Position numbers and translations under genes: made by a program. The notes beneath the pieces are model-generated. The model searched no databases, was not told where the DNA came from, and worked only from the letters and a program-made list of their open reading frames with translations. DNA of 64,000 bases. Origin: Streptomyces fungicidicus. Lineage in GTDB: Bacteria > Actinomycetota > Actinomycetes > Streptomycetales > Streptomycetaceae. The stretch spans positions 6,568,501-6,632,500 of the forward strand of contig NZ_CP023407.1 in NCBI RefSeq assembly GCF_003665435.1. Reading direction: 5' to 3'. Of the stretch, positions 7,860 to 16,071 are shown in pieces; the first letter of the stretch is position 1, and the number at the start of each line of letters is the position of its first letter.

Positions 7860-9119
7860 ATGTCCGAACAGCCAGCGAACCCCTCACGGCCGACGTCGGC
7901 GGCGGGAACCGACGTCGTCGTCTGCGCACCCCTGCGCACCCCCATCGGCCGCTTCGGGGGCGCGCTCGCCGGTCAGCGTCCGGCGGCTCTCGCCGCGCAC
8001 GTCGTCTCGGCCGTCGTCCGGGAGAGCGCCGTCGACCCGGAGCGCATCGACGAGGTCGTCCTCGGTCACGCGTACCCCACCGCCGACGCCCCCGCCATCG
8101 GCCGGGTCGCCGCACTCGACGCCGGCCTTCCCGACCGGGTGACGGGCGTGCAGATCGACCGGCGCTGCGGCTCCGGCCTGCAGGCCGTGCTCGACGCCGC
8201 CATGCAGGTCCGGTGCGGTTTCAGCGAGGTGGTCGTCGCGGGCGGCGTCGACGTGATGAGCGCGGCGCCCTACTACACGCACGAGGGGCGGTGGGGGATC
8301 CGCGGCGCCGGACTCCAGTTGCACGACTCCCTGGCGCGCGGCCGCGTCACGGCGGGCGGGGAGCACCACGCCGTCCCCGGTGGCATGATCGAGACGGCCG
8401 AGAACCTGCGCCGCGAGTTCGCCGTCAGCCGCGAGGACCAGGACGCGCTCGCCCTGCGGTCGCAGCAGCGCGCCGCGCGGGCCATGGCCGAGGGCCTGTT
8501 CGACGACGAGATCGTGCCCGTCACCGTACGCACCCGCAAGGGCGACGTCGTGGTGGACAAGGACGAGCACCCCCGCCCGGACACGACCGCCGAGACCCTG
8601 GCGGGCCTCAAGCCCCTGATGCGCGCCTCCGATCCGGAGGCGACCGTCACGGCCGGCAACGCCAGCGGCCAGAACGACGCGGCCGCCGCCTGCCTCGTCA
8701 CCACCCGGGAGACCGCCGAGCGGCTCGGCCTCACCCCGCTCGTGCGCCTGGTCTCGTTCGCCCGTGCGGGCGTCCCCGCCGAGACCATGGGCATCGGCCC
8801 CGTGCCGGCCACCCTCACCGCGCTGGACCGCGCCGGACTGACGCTCTCCGACCTCGACCTGATCGAGCTCAACGAGGCGTTCGCCGCGCAGGTACTCGCC
8901 TGCACCCGCGCCCTCGGGCTGTCCGACGCCGACCACGCGCGCATCAACGTCAACGGCTCCGGCATCTCGCTCGGCCACCCCGTCGGGGCGACCGGCGCCC
9001 GGATCCTGGCCACCCTGACCCGCGAGATGCACCGCAGGCAGGCGCGCTTCGGCCTGGAGACGATGTGCATCGGCGGCGGACAAGGACTGGCCGCGGTCTT
9101 CGAACGCGTCGCCCCCTAG
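7860..9119 (+). CDS. Thiolase (acetyl-CoA acyltransferase / 3-oxoadipyl-CoA thiolase type)
   Basis: This 419-residue thiolase cleaves a 3-oxoacyl-CoA with CoA to release acetyl-CoA. The nucleophilic Cys103 lies in DRRCGSGLQAV, the catalytic His in NGSGISLGHPVGATG, and the C-terminal Cys/Gly motif in CIGGGQGLA. Length is normal. The ATG at 7860 follows GGAAAGG and begins MSEQ; the frame extending upstream to 7785 would start inside the regulatory motif and is not favoured. It stands alone between the LysR and transporter genes, preceded by a copy of the shared motif. The 3-oxoacyl substrate is inferred from neighbours (3-oxoadipyl-CoA would give succinyl-CoA plus acetyl-CoA). Confidence 0.92.
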   Translation: MSEQPANPSRPTSAAGTDVVVCAPLRTPIGRFGGALAGQRPAALAAHVVSAVVRESAVDPERIDEVVLGHAYPTADAPAIGRVAALDAGLPDRVTGVQIDRRCGSGLQAVLDAAMQVRCGFSEVVVAGGVDVMSAAPYYTHEGRWGIRGAGLQLHDSLARGRVTAGGEHHAVPGGMIETAENLRREFAVSREDQDALALRSQQRAARAMAEGLFDDEIVPVTVRTRKGDVVVDKDEHPRPDTTAETLAGLKPLMRASDPEATVTAGNASGQNDAAAACLVTTRETAERLGLTPLVRLVSFARAGVPAETMGIGPVPATLTALDRAGLTLSDLDLIELNEAFAAQVLACTRALGLSDADHARINVNGSGISLGHPVGATGARILATLTREMHRRQARFGLETMCIGGGQGLAAVFERVAP

Positions 9120-9199
9120 GTGCCGACACCTACGCCGCCGCCCCGCACCGCGCGGGGAACCGCGACCACTGATACGCGAACCGTCTCACTGAATCCGTT

Positions 9200-9216
9200 A
9201 TTCGGTATTGGACCGC
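9200..9216 (+). promoter_or_regulatory. Shared regulatory motif, copy C (in front of MHS transporter)
   Basis: ATTCGGTATTGGACCGC matches copy A over 14 consecutive bases (ATTCGGTATTGGAC) and differs only at one base of the following three. The dyad CGGT-N5-ACCG is visible inside it. It lies in the 238-nt interval between the thiolase and transporter genes, which contains no other gene. Confidence 0.6.
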
Positions 9217-9357
9217 TATAGGCGGGGACTGGCAGCGTTGCGCCATCGCACGGGACGGACGCCCCGTCCGATGGCAGGCGCGTCGCCGCCGCGCTGCGGA
9301 GCACGAAAACCCACCCCCCTCCACTTCCCCTGATCACCGCTGCCCATGGGAGCCGTC

Positions 9358-10692
9358 ATGAGCACCACCCCGAGCCAGGCACGGAACAAAACCGCGCGCA
9401 GAGCAGGAATCGGAGCCTTCATCGGCTCGACCATCGAATGGTTCGACTTCTACATCTACGGGACCGCGGCCGCACTGGTCTTCGACAAGGTCTTCTTCCC
9501 CGAGCTCGAAGGCGCCATCGGCACCCTCGTCGCGTTCGGCACGTTCTGGGTCGGCTTCCTCGCCCGGCCCCTCGGCGGCATCATCTTCGGTCACTTCGGT
9601 GACCGGCTCGGCCGCAAGAAGACCCTGGTCATCACCCTCCTGATGATGGGCATATCGACCACCGCCATCGGCCTGCTCCCCGGCTACGCCAGCATCGGCG
9701 TGGCCGCTCCCATCCTGCTGATCCTCATCCGCATGATCCAGGGCATCGGCCTGGGCGGTGAATGGGGCGGCTCCGTCCTCATCGCCTCCGAACACGCCCC
9801 CAAGGGCAAGTCGATCCTGTACGGCGCCTTCGCCCAGCAGGGCTCCCCGGTCGGCAACACGCTCAGCACCCTCAGCTTCCTCGCGATCAGCCAGCTGCCC
9901 GACGAGGACTTCGTCTCCTGGGGCTGGCGCGTGCCGTTCATTGCCTCCGCCGCACTCGTCTTCGTCGGACTCCTCGTCCGGATGAAGGTCGAGGAGTCCC
10001 CGGCGATGGCCGGCATCATCGAGAAGAAGGAGGTCGTGAAGGTCCCGGTCCTCGAGATCTTCCGCAAGCACCCCGGGCTGATCGCTCTCGGCATCGGCGC
10101 CTGCACCATCGGTCTGTCGGCCACCTACTTCAAGGGGACCTTCGCCCTGTCCTGGGCGACCAGCAGCCTCGGCTTCGACCGCAGCTCGTTCCTGACGATC
10201 CTGCTGGTCGCGAACGTCACCCAGGTCCTCGTCCAGCCCTTCGGCGCCGTCATCGCCACCAGGATGAACAGCATGGCGCGCGCGGTCACCATCATGCTGG
10301 TGCCCGAACTCGTCCTGATGCCGCTGATGTTCATGCTGATCGCCACCGAGAACTACGCCCTCGCCATGCTCGGCGTGGTCGTCGCCACCATCCCGCACTG
10401 CCTCTACTACGCGGCCCTCGCCGGCCTGCTCGCCAGCCGCTTCCCGGCGCACCTGCGCTACACCGGCATCTCCCTGAGCTACCAGCTGTGCGGCACCATC
10501 CTCGGCGGCACCACGCCGATCGTCGGGCAGTTCCTGCTCAACCAGACCGGCTCCATCACCGCCGTGATCGCGTACGCCCTGTTCCAGGTCGCCCTGACCC
10601 TCGTCTGCATGCTGCTCCTGCTCAAGCGCCGCAACTACGACGAGACGGCCGGGGCGGAGGAGAAGCCGGCGGGCGCGATGGCCGCCGCCTGA
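9358..10692 (+). CDS. MHS-family MFS transporter (ShiA/ProP-like)
   Basis: This 444-residue inner-membrane symporter has 12 predicted transmembrane helices. The metabolite:H+ symporter signature is clear: GSTIEWFDFYIYG at the first helix, GHFGDRLGRKKTL in loop 2-3, and RMIQGIGLGGEWGG in helix 4. Members take up dicarboxylates, shikimate, alpha-ketoglutarate or proline/betaine. Here the flanking CoA-transferase, thiolase and dehydrogenases suggest a carboxylate import role. The ATG at 9358 follows GGGAG; the ATG four codons upstream is less well placed. The MaoC-like gene follows after 73 nt and is probably co-transcribed. Confidence 0.9.
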   Translation: MSTTPSQARNKTARRAGIGAFIGSTIEWFDFYIYGTAAALVFDKVFFPELEGAIGTLVAFGTFWVGFLARPLGGIIFGHFGDRLGRKKTLVITLLMMGISTTAIGLLPGYASIGVAAPILLILIRMIQGIGLGGEWGGSVLIASEHAPKGKSILYGAFAQQGSPVGNTLSTLSFLAISQLPDEDFVSWGWRVPFIASAALVFVGLLVRMKVEESPAMAGIIEKKEVVKVPVLEIFRKHPGLIALGIGACTIGLSATYFKGTFALSWATSSLGFDRSSFLTILLVANVTQVLVQPFGAVIATRMNSMARAVTIMLVPELVLMPLMFMLIATENYALAMLGVVVATIPHCLYYAALAGLLASRFPAHLRYTGISLSYQLCGTILGGTTPIVGQFLLNQTGSITAVIAYALFQVALTLVCMLLLLKRRNYDETAGAEEKPAGAMAAA

Positions 10693-10765
10693 CCCGCCCG
10701 CCGGGCCCCGCCCGCCCGACCGCGTCCCGTCCGGGAGCACCGCACCACAGAAAGGCCACCCGCCC

Positions 10766-11224
10766 ATGCCCCGCATCGTCCACGGCATCGACGAGATCAC
10801 CGGTCTCGCCGGCCAGGACCTCGGTCACTCCGGCTGGCGGCCGGTGACCCAGGAGCTCATCGACGCCTTCGCCGAGGTCTCCGGCGACCACCAGTGGATC
10901 CACACCGACACGGAGCGCGCCGCCGCCGGGCCTTACGGCCGGACCATCGCCCACGGCTACATGATCCTCAGCTGGGGCATCCCGCTGTTCTCGGAACTGC
11001 TCGAGGTGCGGGGCGTCGGCATGGCCCTCAACTACGGGGTCAACAAGGTGCGCTTCCCGGCCCCGGTGCCGGTCGGCAGCCGTGTCCGCCTGCACGCGTC
11101 CGTCGCCGCCGTCGAACCGGTCAAGCGGGGCGGAGTGCAGGTGACGCGGTCCTTCACCTTCGAGCTGGAGGACTCCGCCAAACCGGCCTGCGCGGCCGAG
11201 TCCCTCACGCACTACTACCCGTGA
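10766..11224 (+). CDS. MaoC/NodN-like hot-dog enoyl-CoA hydratase
   Basis: This is a 152-residue single hot-dog protein. The MaoC hydratase motif is visible: FAEVSGDHQWIHTD (catalytic Asp and His) followed by YGRTIAHGYM. Members mostly hydrate trans-2-enoyl-CoA to (R)-3-hydroxyacyl-CoA. In this locus it is the only candidate hydratase between the acyl-CoA dehydrogenase and the 3-hydroxyacyl-CoA dehydrogenase, although PaaH-type dehydrogenases use the (S) isomer. AGAAAGG precedes the ATG. It ends the catabolic region; the next gene is unrelated. Confidence 0.82.
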   Translation: MPRIVHGIDEITGLAGQDLGHSGWRPVTQELIDAFAEVSGDHQWIHTDTERAAAGPYGRTIAHGYMILSWGIPLFSELLEVRGVGMALNYGVNKVRFPAPVPVGSRVRLHASVAAVEPVKRGGVQVTRSFTFELEDSAKPACAAESLTHYYP

Positions 11225-11324
11225 CGGGCATCAGGGAGCGCTGACGTAAGGGGGGCGAAGCGCGCCGTGGCCGAATCGCCCACAAGGCCCGGCGTCCGCG
11301 GGGCGCGGCGGCGATGATGGACCC

Positions 11325-12011
11325 ATGTTGGATGACCTGACCCCGCTCACCCGCGGTGGGCGTACGGCCGGCCGGCCGGAGCGCGCGGTGCTCCCTCCCG
11401 CGCTCCGCGGGTGGCTGGGGGTGATGGCGGGCCTCGCCGGGCTGGTCGTCCTCGTCCTCGGGGTGCTGCACGCCGGTGAGAGCGAGCCCGGCAGGGTGGA
11501 CGCGCGGATCTGGGCGGCCGTGGACCGGGCGGGGCCGACGTGGCGCGACGTCGCGCTGGCGACGGACTTCCTGGGGGAGCCCCTGGGCGCGGCGGTGCTG
11601 GTAACGGCCGCCGTGGCGGGCTGTCTGCTGATCCGGTGGCCCCGCGCGGCGCTGCTCGCCGTGGGCGGCCCCGCTCTGGCCGTCGGGGCGACGACACTGC
11701 TCAAGCCGCTGGTGGGACGGACCATCCACGGCGACGACAACCTGTCCTACCCGAGCGGGCACACCGCCTTCCTCACCGCGTTCGTCCTCGTGGTGGCGCT
11801 GCTCGTGACCGGCCGGCTCGGCCTCGGCAGGGCGGCCGGCCTGTCCCTCGTGCTCGCCGCCGCGCTGGCCGCCGGGGCCGCCATGGGCTGGGCGCAGGTA
11901 CTCCTGGGGGCGCACTACCCGACCGACGTCCTCGGCGGCTGGTGCACCGCCCTCGCGGTGGTCCCGGCGGCCGCGTGGCCGGCCGACGCGTGGTCGAGAA
12001 GGCGCCCCTGA
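11325..12011 (+). CDS. PAP2-family membrane phosphatase
   Basis: This 228-residue membrane protein has about five hydrophobic helices and the phosphatidic-acid-phosphatase (PAP2) motifs. K127-PLVG-R132 stands for motif 1 (a shortened spacing), PSGH (143-146) is motif 2, and HYPTDVLGG with His197 and Asp201 is motif 3. Such enzymes dephosphorylate lipid phosphates, including undecaprenyl pyrophosphate recycled during surface-glycan synthesis. It ends two bases from the convergent end of the exopolysaccharide locus, which makes a role in lipid-carrier recycling attractive but unproven. The N-terminal 25 residues are charged and cytosolic. Confidence 0.85.
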   Translation: MLDDLTPLTRGGRTAGRPERAVLPPALRGWLGVMAGLAGLVVLVLGVLHAGESEPGRVDARIWAAVDRAGPTWRDVALATDFLGEPLGAAVLVTAAVAGCLLIRWPRAALLAVGGPALAVGATTLLKPLVGRTIHGDDNLSYPSGHTAFLTAFVLVVALLVTGRLGLGRAAGLSLVLAAALAAGAAMGWAQVLLGAHYPTDVLGGWCTALAVVPAAAWPADAWSRRRP

Positions 12012-12013
12012 CG

Positions 12014-13348
12014 TCACGCCCGGCGGCGGAACACCGGTTTCACCGGGCGCCCGCCCGTCCAGGGCGTGGGGTCGCCGGCGTCCAGCGCCTTGCGGTACAC
12101 CGCGCACGCCTGGGCCACCACGGCGACGGTGCGGTCGATGTCGGCGTCGGTCAGCGCGGCGCTCACCACGAACGACGGGGCCAGCACCCCGCCCGCGAGG
12201 AGCCGGCGCAGGAACAGGGTGCGGTACTCCTGCGACGGCCGCCGCCGCTCGTCCAGCGTGGCGAAGACCAGATTGCTGGCCCGGCCCCGGACGACGACAT
12301 GGTCCCCGACGCCCATGCCCGCCGCGGCGTCGCGGACACCGGCGGCCAGCCGCTCGCCGAGGGTGTGCAGCCGCGCGGTGACGCCCTCCTCGGTGTAGAC
12401 GGTCTGCACGGCCATCGCGGCCGCCAGGGAGTGGGTCTCCGCACCGTGCGTGGTGGAGAGCAGGAACACCCGGTCGCCGGAGTGGCGCAGCCCGCCCCGC
12501 TCCATCAGCCCCCGGCGCCCGGCCAGCGCGGAGACGGCGAACCCGTTGCCCAGCGCCTTGCCGAAGGTGGAGAGGTCGGGGACGACGCCGTAGAGGCCCT
12601 GGGCGCCCGCCTCGGACCAGCGGAAACCGGTGATCATCTCGTCGAAGACCAGGACGCAGCCGTGCCGGTCGGCCAGCGCGCGCAGGCCGGCGAGGTACCC
12701 GGGCGGCGGTTCGGTGTGGGTGGCGGGTTCGAGGACCAGGCAGGCGACCTCGCCCTCGTACCGGGTGAGCAGTTCCTCCGTGGCGGCCAGGTCGCCGTAC
12801 GGGAACGTCACGGTGAGGTCGCCGGTCGCCGCCGGAACGCCGGCGGACATCGGTGTGGTGCCGATGAACCAGTCGTCGACGGAGAAGAACGGGTGGTCCG
12901 CGCAGATCGCCACCCGCGGGCGCCCGGTGGCGGCGCGGGCGAGGCGCACGGCGGCGGTGGTGGCGTCGGAGCCGTTCTTCGCGAACTTCACCATCTCGGC
13001 GGTCGGCACGGTGGCCAGGAAGCGTTCCGCGGCCTCGGCCTCCAGCAGGGACGGGCGGACGAAGTTGCCGCCGCGGTCCAGTTCGCGCCGCACCGCCTCG
13101 GTCACACGCGGATGGGCGTGGCCGAGGCTGACCGAGCGCAGGCCGGAGCCGTACTCGACGTAGCGGTTGCCGTCGACGTCCCACACATGGGCGCCGCGGC
13201 CGTGGCTGATGACCGGGGCCAGGTCCTCGGGGTACTGGTCGTCGCCCTTGGCGTAGGTGTGCGCGCCGCCGGGGATCAGGGCGTGCAGCCGCTCGTTCGC
13301 CTCCCGCGACCGGGGCAGGCGGAACCCCTCGACGTCTTCGGTGCTCAC
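12014..13348 (-). CDS. Class III PLP aminotransferase (GSA aminomutase-like)
   Basis: This 444-residue PLP enzyme is related to glutamate-1-semialdehyde 2,1-aminomutase. Visible features are the N-terminal IPGGAHTYAKGDDQYP, the cofactor-binding KNGSDATTAAVRLARA segment, FDEMITGFR with the pyridine-N-contacting Asp, and STFGKALGNG with the Schiff-base Lys. A housekeeping HemL is unlikely in this context. As the last gene of the polysaccharide operon it more probably transaminates or aminomutates a sugar or amino-acid substituent. The start is GTG at 13348. The upstream RmlC-like gene ends 7 nt before it. Confidence 0.82.
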   Translation of the reverse strand: MSTEDVEGFRLPRSREANERLHALIPGGAHTYAKGDDQYPEDLAPVISHGRGAHVWDVDGNRYVEYGSGLRSVSLGHAHPRVTEAVRRELDRGGNFVRPSLLEAEAAERFLATVPTAEMVKFAKNGSDATTAAVRLARAATGRPRVAICADHPFFSVDDWFIGTTPMSAGVPAATGDLTVTFPYGDLAATEELLTRYEGEVACLVLEPATHTEPPPGYLAGLRALADRHGCVLVFDEMITGFRWSEAGAQGLYGVVPDLSTFGKALGNGFAVSALAGRRGLMERGGLRHSGDRVFLLSTTHGAETHSLAAAMAVQTVYTEEGVTARLHTLGERLAAGVRDAAAGMGVGDHVVVRGRASNLVFATLDERRRPSQEYRTLFLRRLLAGGVLAPSFVVSAALTDADIDRTVAVVAQACAVYRKALDAGDPTPWTGGRPVKPVFRRRA

Positions 13349-13355
13349 GTGGGCC

Positions 13356-13907
13356 TCAGCTCTCCCTCTGCTTCAGTACCTCGGCGAGTCCCGGCGCCTC
13401 CCGGTCCCGCCGGGACATCGAGGTGACCGGCAGCGGCCACGGAATGGCGAGCTCCGGGTCGTCGAAGGCGATCGTCACGTCCTCGGCCGGATCGTGCGGG
13501 CGGTCGATGCGGTACGAGGTGTCGGCGGTGTCCGTCAGCGCCTGGAAGCCGTGCGCGCACCCCGCCGGGACGTACAGGGTCGCCTGCGTCTCGCCGGACA
13601 GTTCGAAGGTGGCCCGGCCCAGATAGGTGGGTGAGTCCGGCCGCAGGTCCACGACCACGTCGAAGATCCTCCCGTACGAGCAGCGCACCAGTTTCGCCTC
13701 GCCCTCGCCGGAGCGCAGGTGCAGCCCGCGCAGCACGCCCTTCACCGAGCGGGACAGGCTGTCCTGGACGAAGGCGTCCGGGTCGAGGCCGGCCGAGCGG
13801 ACCATCTCGGCGTCGAAGGTGCGGCAGAAGAAGCCGCGTTCGTCGGCGTACGGCGTCGGTTCGAACAGGTACGCGCCGGCGATCGCCGGGACTTCGGTCG
13901 CTCTCAT
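13356..13907 (-). CDS. dTDP-4-dehydrorhamnose 3,5-epimerase-like cupin (RmlC family)
   Basis: This 183-residue protein has the RmlC cupin fold. The segment SVKGVLRGLHLR carries the catalytic His, and the DLRPDSPTYLG and YVPAGCAHGFQ motifs are typical. The family epimerises C3 and/or C5 of 4-keto-6-deoxy nucleotide sugars. No nucleotide-sugar 4,6-dehydratase is encoded within the locus, so its substrate must come from elsewhere or be atypical. It overlaps the pyruvyltransferase stop by the ATGA arrangement, so the two are translationally coupled. Confidence 0.82.
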   Translation of the reverse strand: MRATEVPAIAGAYLFEPTPYADERGFFCRTFDAEMVRSAGLDPDAFVQDSLSRSVKGVLRGLHLRSGEGEAKLVRCSYGRIFDVVVDLRPDSPTYLGRATFELSGETQATLYVPAGCAHGFQALTDTADTSYRIDRPHDPAEDVTIAFDDPELAIPWPLPVTSMSRRDREAPGLAEVLKQRES

Positions 13908-15127
13908 GGGGTCTCCTGTCGGGCGTGCGCCCGGGGGTGATCGGCCGCGGGGAAGAGGGCCGCGCTCAGCGCGGCGAACTGGTGCCGCACGCGCCGGGCG
14001 ACGACCAGGTTCCGTTCGGAGAGGGTCGCGCGGACCTCCGCCGACCGCCGCTCCAGCTCCCGGAACTGCTGGAGGAGCCGGTCGGCGTCGGCCTCGCGCG
14101 CCGGGTGGCAGTACTCGCCCAGCCCCATCTCCGCCATCAGCGTGTCGCTCTTCGCCGAGTAGCTGACGGCGAGCGTGGGGGTGCCGACCTTCAGCGCGCA
14201 GACCAGGTTGTGGTAGCGGGTCGCCACCACGGTGTCGGCGGCCGCCATCTCCTTCATCAGGTCGGCCAGCGAAGCCGTCCGGGCGACGGTGACCAGCGGC
14301 GAGTCCACCGCGTCGCGGATCGCCCCGGCGACCGGCACGTCGAGTTCGTCGCCGGTGAGCAGCCGGACCGGCCGACCGTCCCCGGCCAGCGCGCGGACGA
14401 AGCGGGTCGTCCCGTCGAGGTAGCGCCGGTGGATCTCCTCCGCCCGGTCGCGTTCGTCGTTGCTCCCGTGGAAGTCCATGACGCCGACGCAGACCGTGCC
14501 CGGCGGGCCCGCGGGCTCGCCCGCCCGCGGTGCCGGCAGGGCGAACACGAGGTCCGCGTAGACCTCGTCGCGGGCGGTGTCCACGCCCATCGCCCGCATC
14601 GCGTCACGGGACATGGTGTCCCGGTACGACCGGTAGGAGGCCAGCCGCGTCGACCAGCGGGTCAGCGTCCGGGTCGGCCGGTTGCCGATCGCGGCGGCGC
14701 CGACGCCGACGAGCGCGACCCGGGTGCCGAACAGCCGGCCGGTCGCGCAGAGCAGGAACAGCGAGTACGGGAAGCCCCACGGCCGCAGCGGCAGCGTGGT
14801 CTCCAGCACTCCCGTGCCCGGCACGATCACCACGTCGTGCCGGCGCGTCCAGGCGGCGGTGCGGACGACGTCGACGAGCTTGCCCAGGCCCTTGGCCGCG
14901 ACGGCGCCCGCACGGGAGGCCGTCCGGTACTCCCCGCGGTACCAGTTCAGCCGCGTCGCGGGGATCCCGTACCGGGCCGTGACGGCCTCGGGTCCGCCGC
15001 ACAGCGCGTCCACGACCGCGTCCGGGTGCTCGGCGCGGAGATGGCCGAGCACGGCCTCCAGCGATCCGTCGTTGCCGATGTTGCCGGAGCCGAGCAGGCC
15101 GAACACCCCCACCCTCACGGGCCTCAT
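13904..15127 (-). CDS. Polysaccharide pyruvyl transferase family protein
   Basis: This 407-residue protein begins MRPVRVGVFGLLGSGNIGND, the characteristic N-terminal motif of the polysaccharide pyruvyl transferase family (PF04230). The C-terminal part contains VATRYHNLVCALKVGTP, the conserved R-x-H region. Such enzymes attach ketal-linked pyruvate from phosphoenolpyruvate to a sugar, giving acidic exopolysaccharide. The start at 15127 follows GGGGAGG and overlaps the preceding glycosyltransferase stop (ATGA). It fits a decoration role in the surrounding Wzx/Wzy locus. Confidence 0.85.
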   Translation of the reverse strand: MRPVRVGVFGLLGSGNIGNDGSLEAVLGHLRAEHPDAVVDALCGGPEAVTARYGIPATRLNWYRGEYRTASRAGAVAAKGLGKLVDVVRTAAWTRRHDVVIVPGTGVLETTLPLRPWGFPYSLFLLCATGRLFGTRVALVGVGAAAIGNRPTRTLTRWSTRLASYRSYRDTMSRDAMRAMGVDTARDEVYADLVFALPAPRAGEPAGPPGTVCVGVMDFHGSNDERDRAEEIHRRYLDGTTRFVRALAGDGRPVRLLTGDELDVPVAGAIRDAVDSPLVTVARTASLADLMKEMAAADTVVATRYHNLVCALKVGTPTLAVSYSAKSDTLMAEMGLGEYCHPAREADADRLLQQFRELERRSAEVRATLSERNLVVARRVRHQFAALSAALFPAADHPRAHARQETP

Positions 15128-16071
15128 GCCCGCCTCCCCTCGCGGCCGGCGACCAGCGCGTCGACGGAGACGGTGAGCCGGTCCGGGTCGACCGGGGCGC
15201 GGTCCTCGACCCGCTCGCCGGCGCCCGGCCGGACCCGGGAGGCCATCCACGCGGCCAGGTGCCGGTAGCAGGCGCGCCGGTCGGCGGGGGAGAGCGGCGC
15301 CCGCCGGATCGCCGCGACGAATCCCCACACGTACTCCGCGAGCAGCCGGGGCGTCGGGTGCAGCGGGCCCGCCCGGCGCGGGTCCAGGTTGACGCACCGG
15401 GAGCGCTTGCCCGGGTTGGCCCGCTCGGCGCGGGTGGGGTGGTCGCGGCGGAAGTACAGCAGCTCCGGCACCTGGTGGAAGGGGCCGTGCAGGGTGATCT
15501 CGGCGACGAAGGTGCGGTCCGCGTGGTGGTAGCTGTCGTGCGGCTTCACCCGGCGCAGCACGTCGGCCCGCATCACCCCGTAGAAGTCGTCGCCGCCCGG
15601 CTCGAACAGCAGGCTGCGGAAGCGCTCCGGCGCGTGCGGCGAGTCGGTGGCGAGCCCGTACTCGTAGGGGACCTTCACCTCGCCGTCGCCGTCGATGACC
15701 GCCTGGCCGCTGTGCGCGAGGATCACGCCGGGCCGCTCGTCCAGCGCCTCGACGCAGCGCCGCAGCAGGTCCCGGGCGTACAGGTCGTCGTGCGAGGCCC
15801 ACTTGAACAGCTCGCCGCGGCACTCGGTGAACACGTGATTGTGGTTCGGCGCGGCGCCGATGTTGCGGGGCAGCCGGAGATAGCGGACACGCGAGTCCTT
15901 CGCGGCGTACCGGCGGCAGATGTCCTGGGTGCCGTCGGTCGAGGCGTTGTCGGAGACGACCAGCTCGAAGTCCTCGTACGTCTGGCCGAGCAGGGCGTCG
16001 AACGCCTCGGCGAGGTACTCCTCGCCGTTGTACACGGGCAGGCCGATGCTCAGCCTGGGTCGGTCGGTCAT
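15124..16071 (-). CDS. Family 2 glycosyltransferase (GT-A)
   Basis: This is a 315-residue inverting glycosyltransferase of the GT2 type. The N-terminal segment LSIGLPVYNGEEYLAEAFDA leads to DNASTDGT, which binds the nucleotide. ASHDDLY supplies the DxD-like metal site. The C-terminal tail has no transmembrane helix, so it acts at the cytosolic membrane face adding a sugar to the lipid-linked repeat unit. The flippase gene upstream overlaps it by 4 nt. Confidence 0.87.
   Translation of the reverse strand: MTDRPRLSIGLPVYNGEEYLAEAFDALLGQTYEDFELVVSDNASTDGTQDICRRYAAKDSRVRYLRLPRNIGAAPNHNHVFTECRGELFKWASHDDLYARDLLRRCVEALDERPGVILAHSGQAVIDGDGEVKVPYEYGLATDSPHAPERFRSLLFEPGGDDFYGVMRADVLRRVKPHDSYHHADRTFVAEITLHGPFHQVPELLYFRRDHPTRAERANPGKRSRCVNLDPRRAGPLHPTPRLLAEYVWGFVAAIRRAPLSPADRRACYRHLAAWMASRVRPGAGERVEDRAPVDPDRLTVSVDALVAGREGRRA

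Noticed and set aside
12014..13348. Class III aminotransferase as housekeeping HemL
   Set aside because: It lies at the end of a polysaccharide operon with no heme genes near; a specialised role is more likely.
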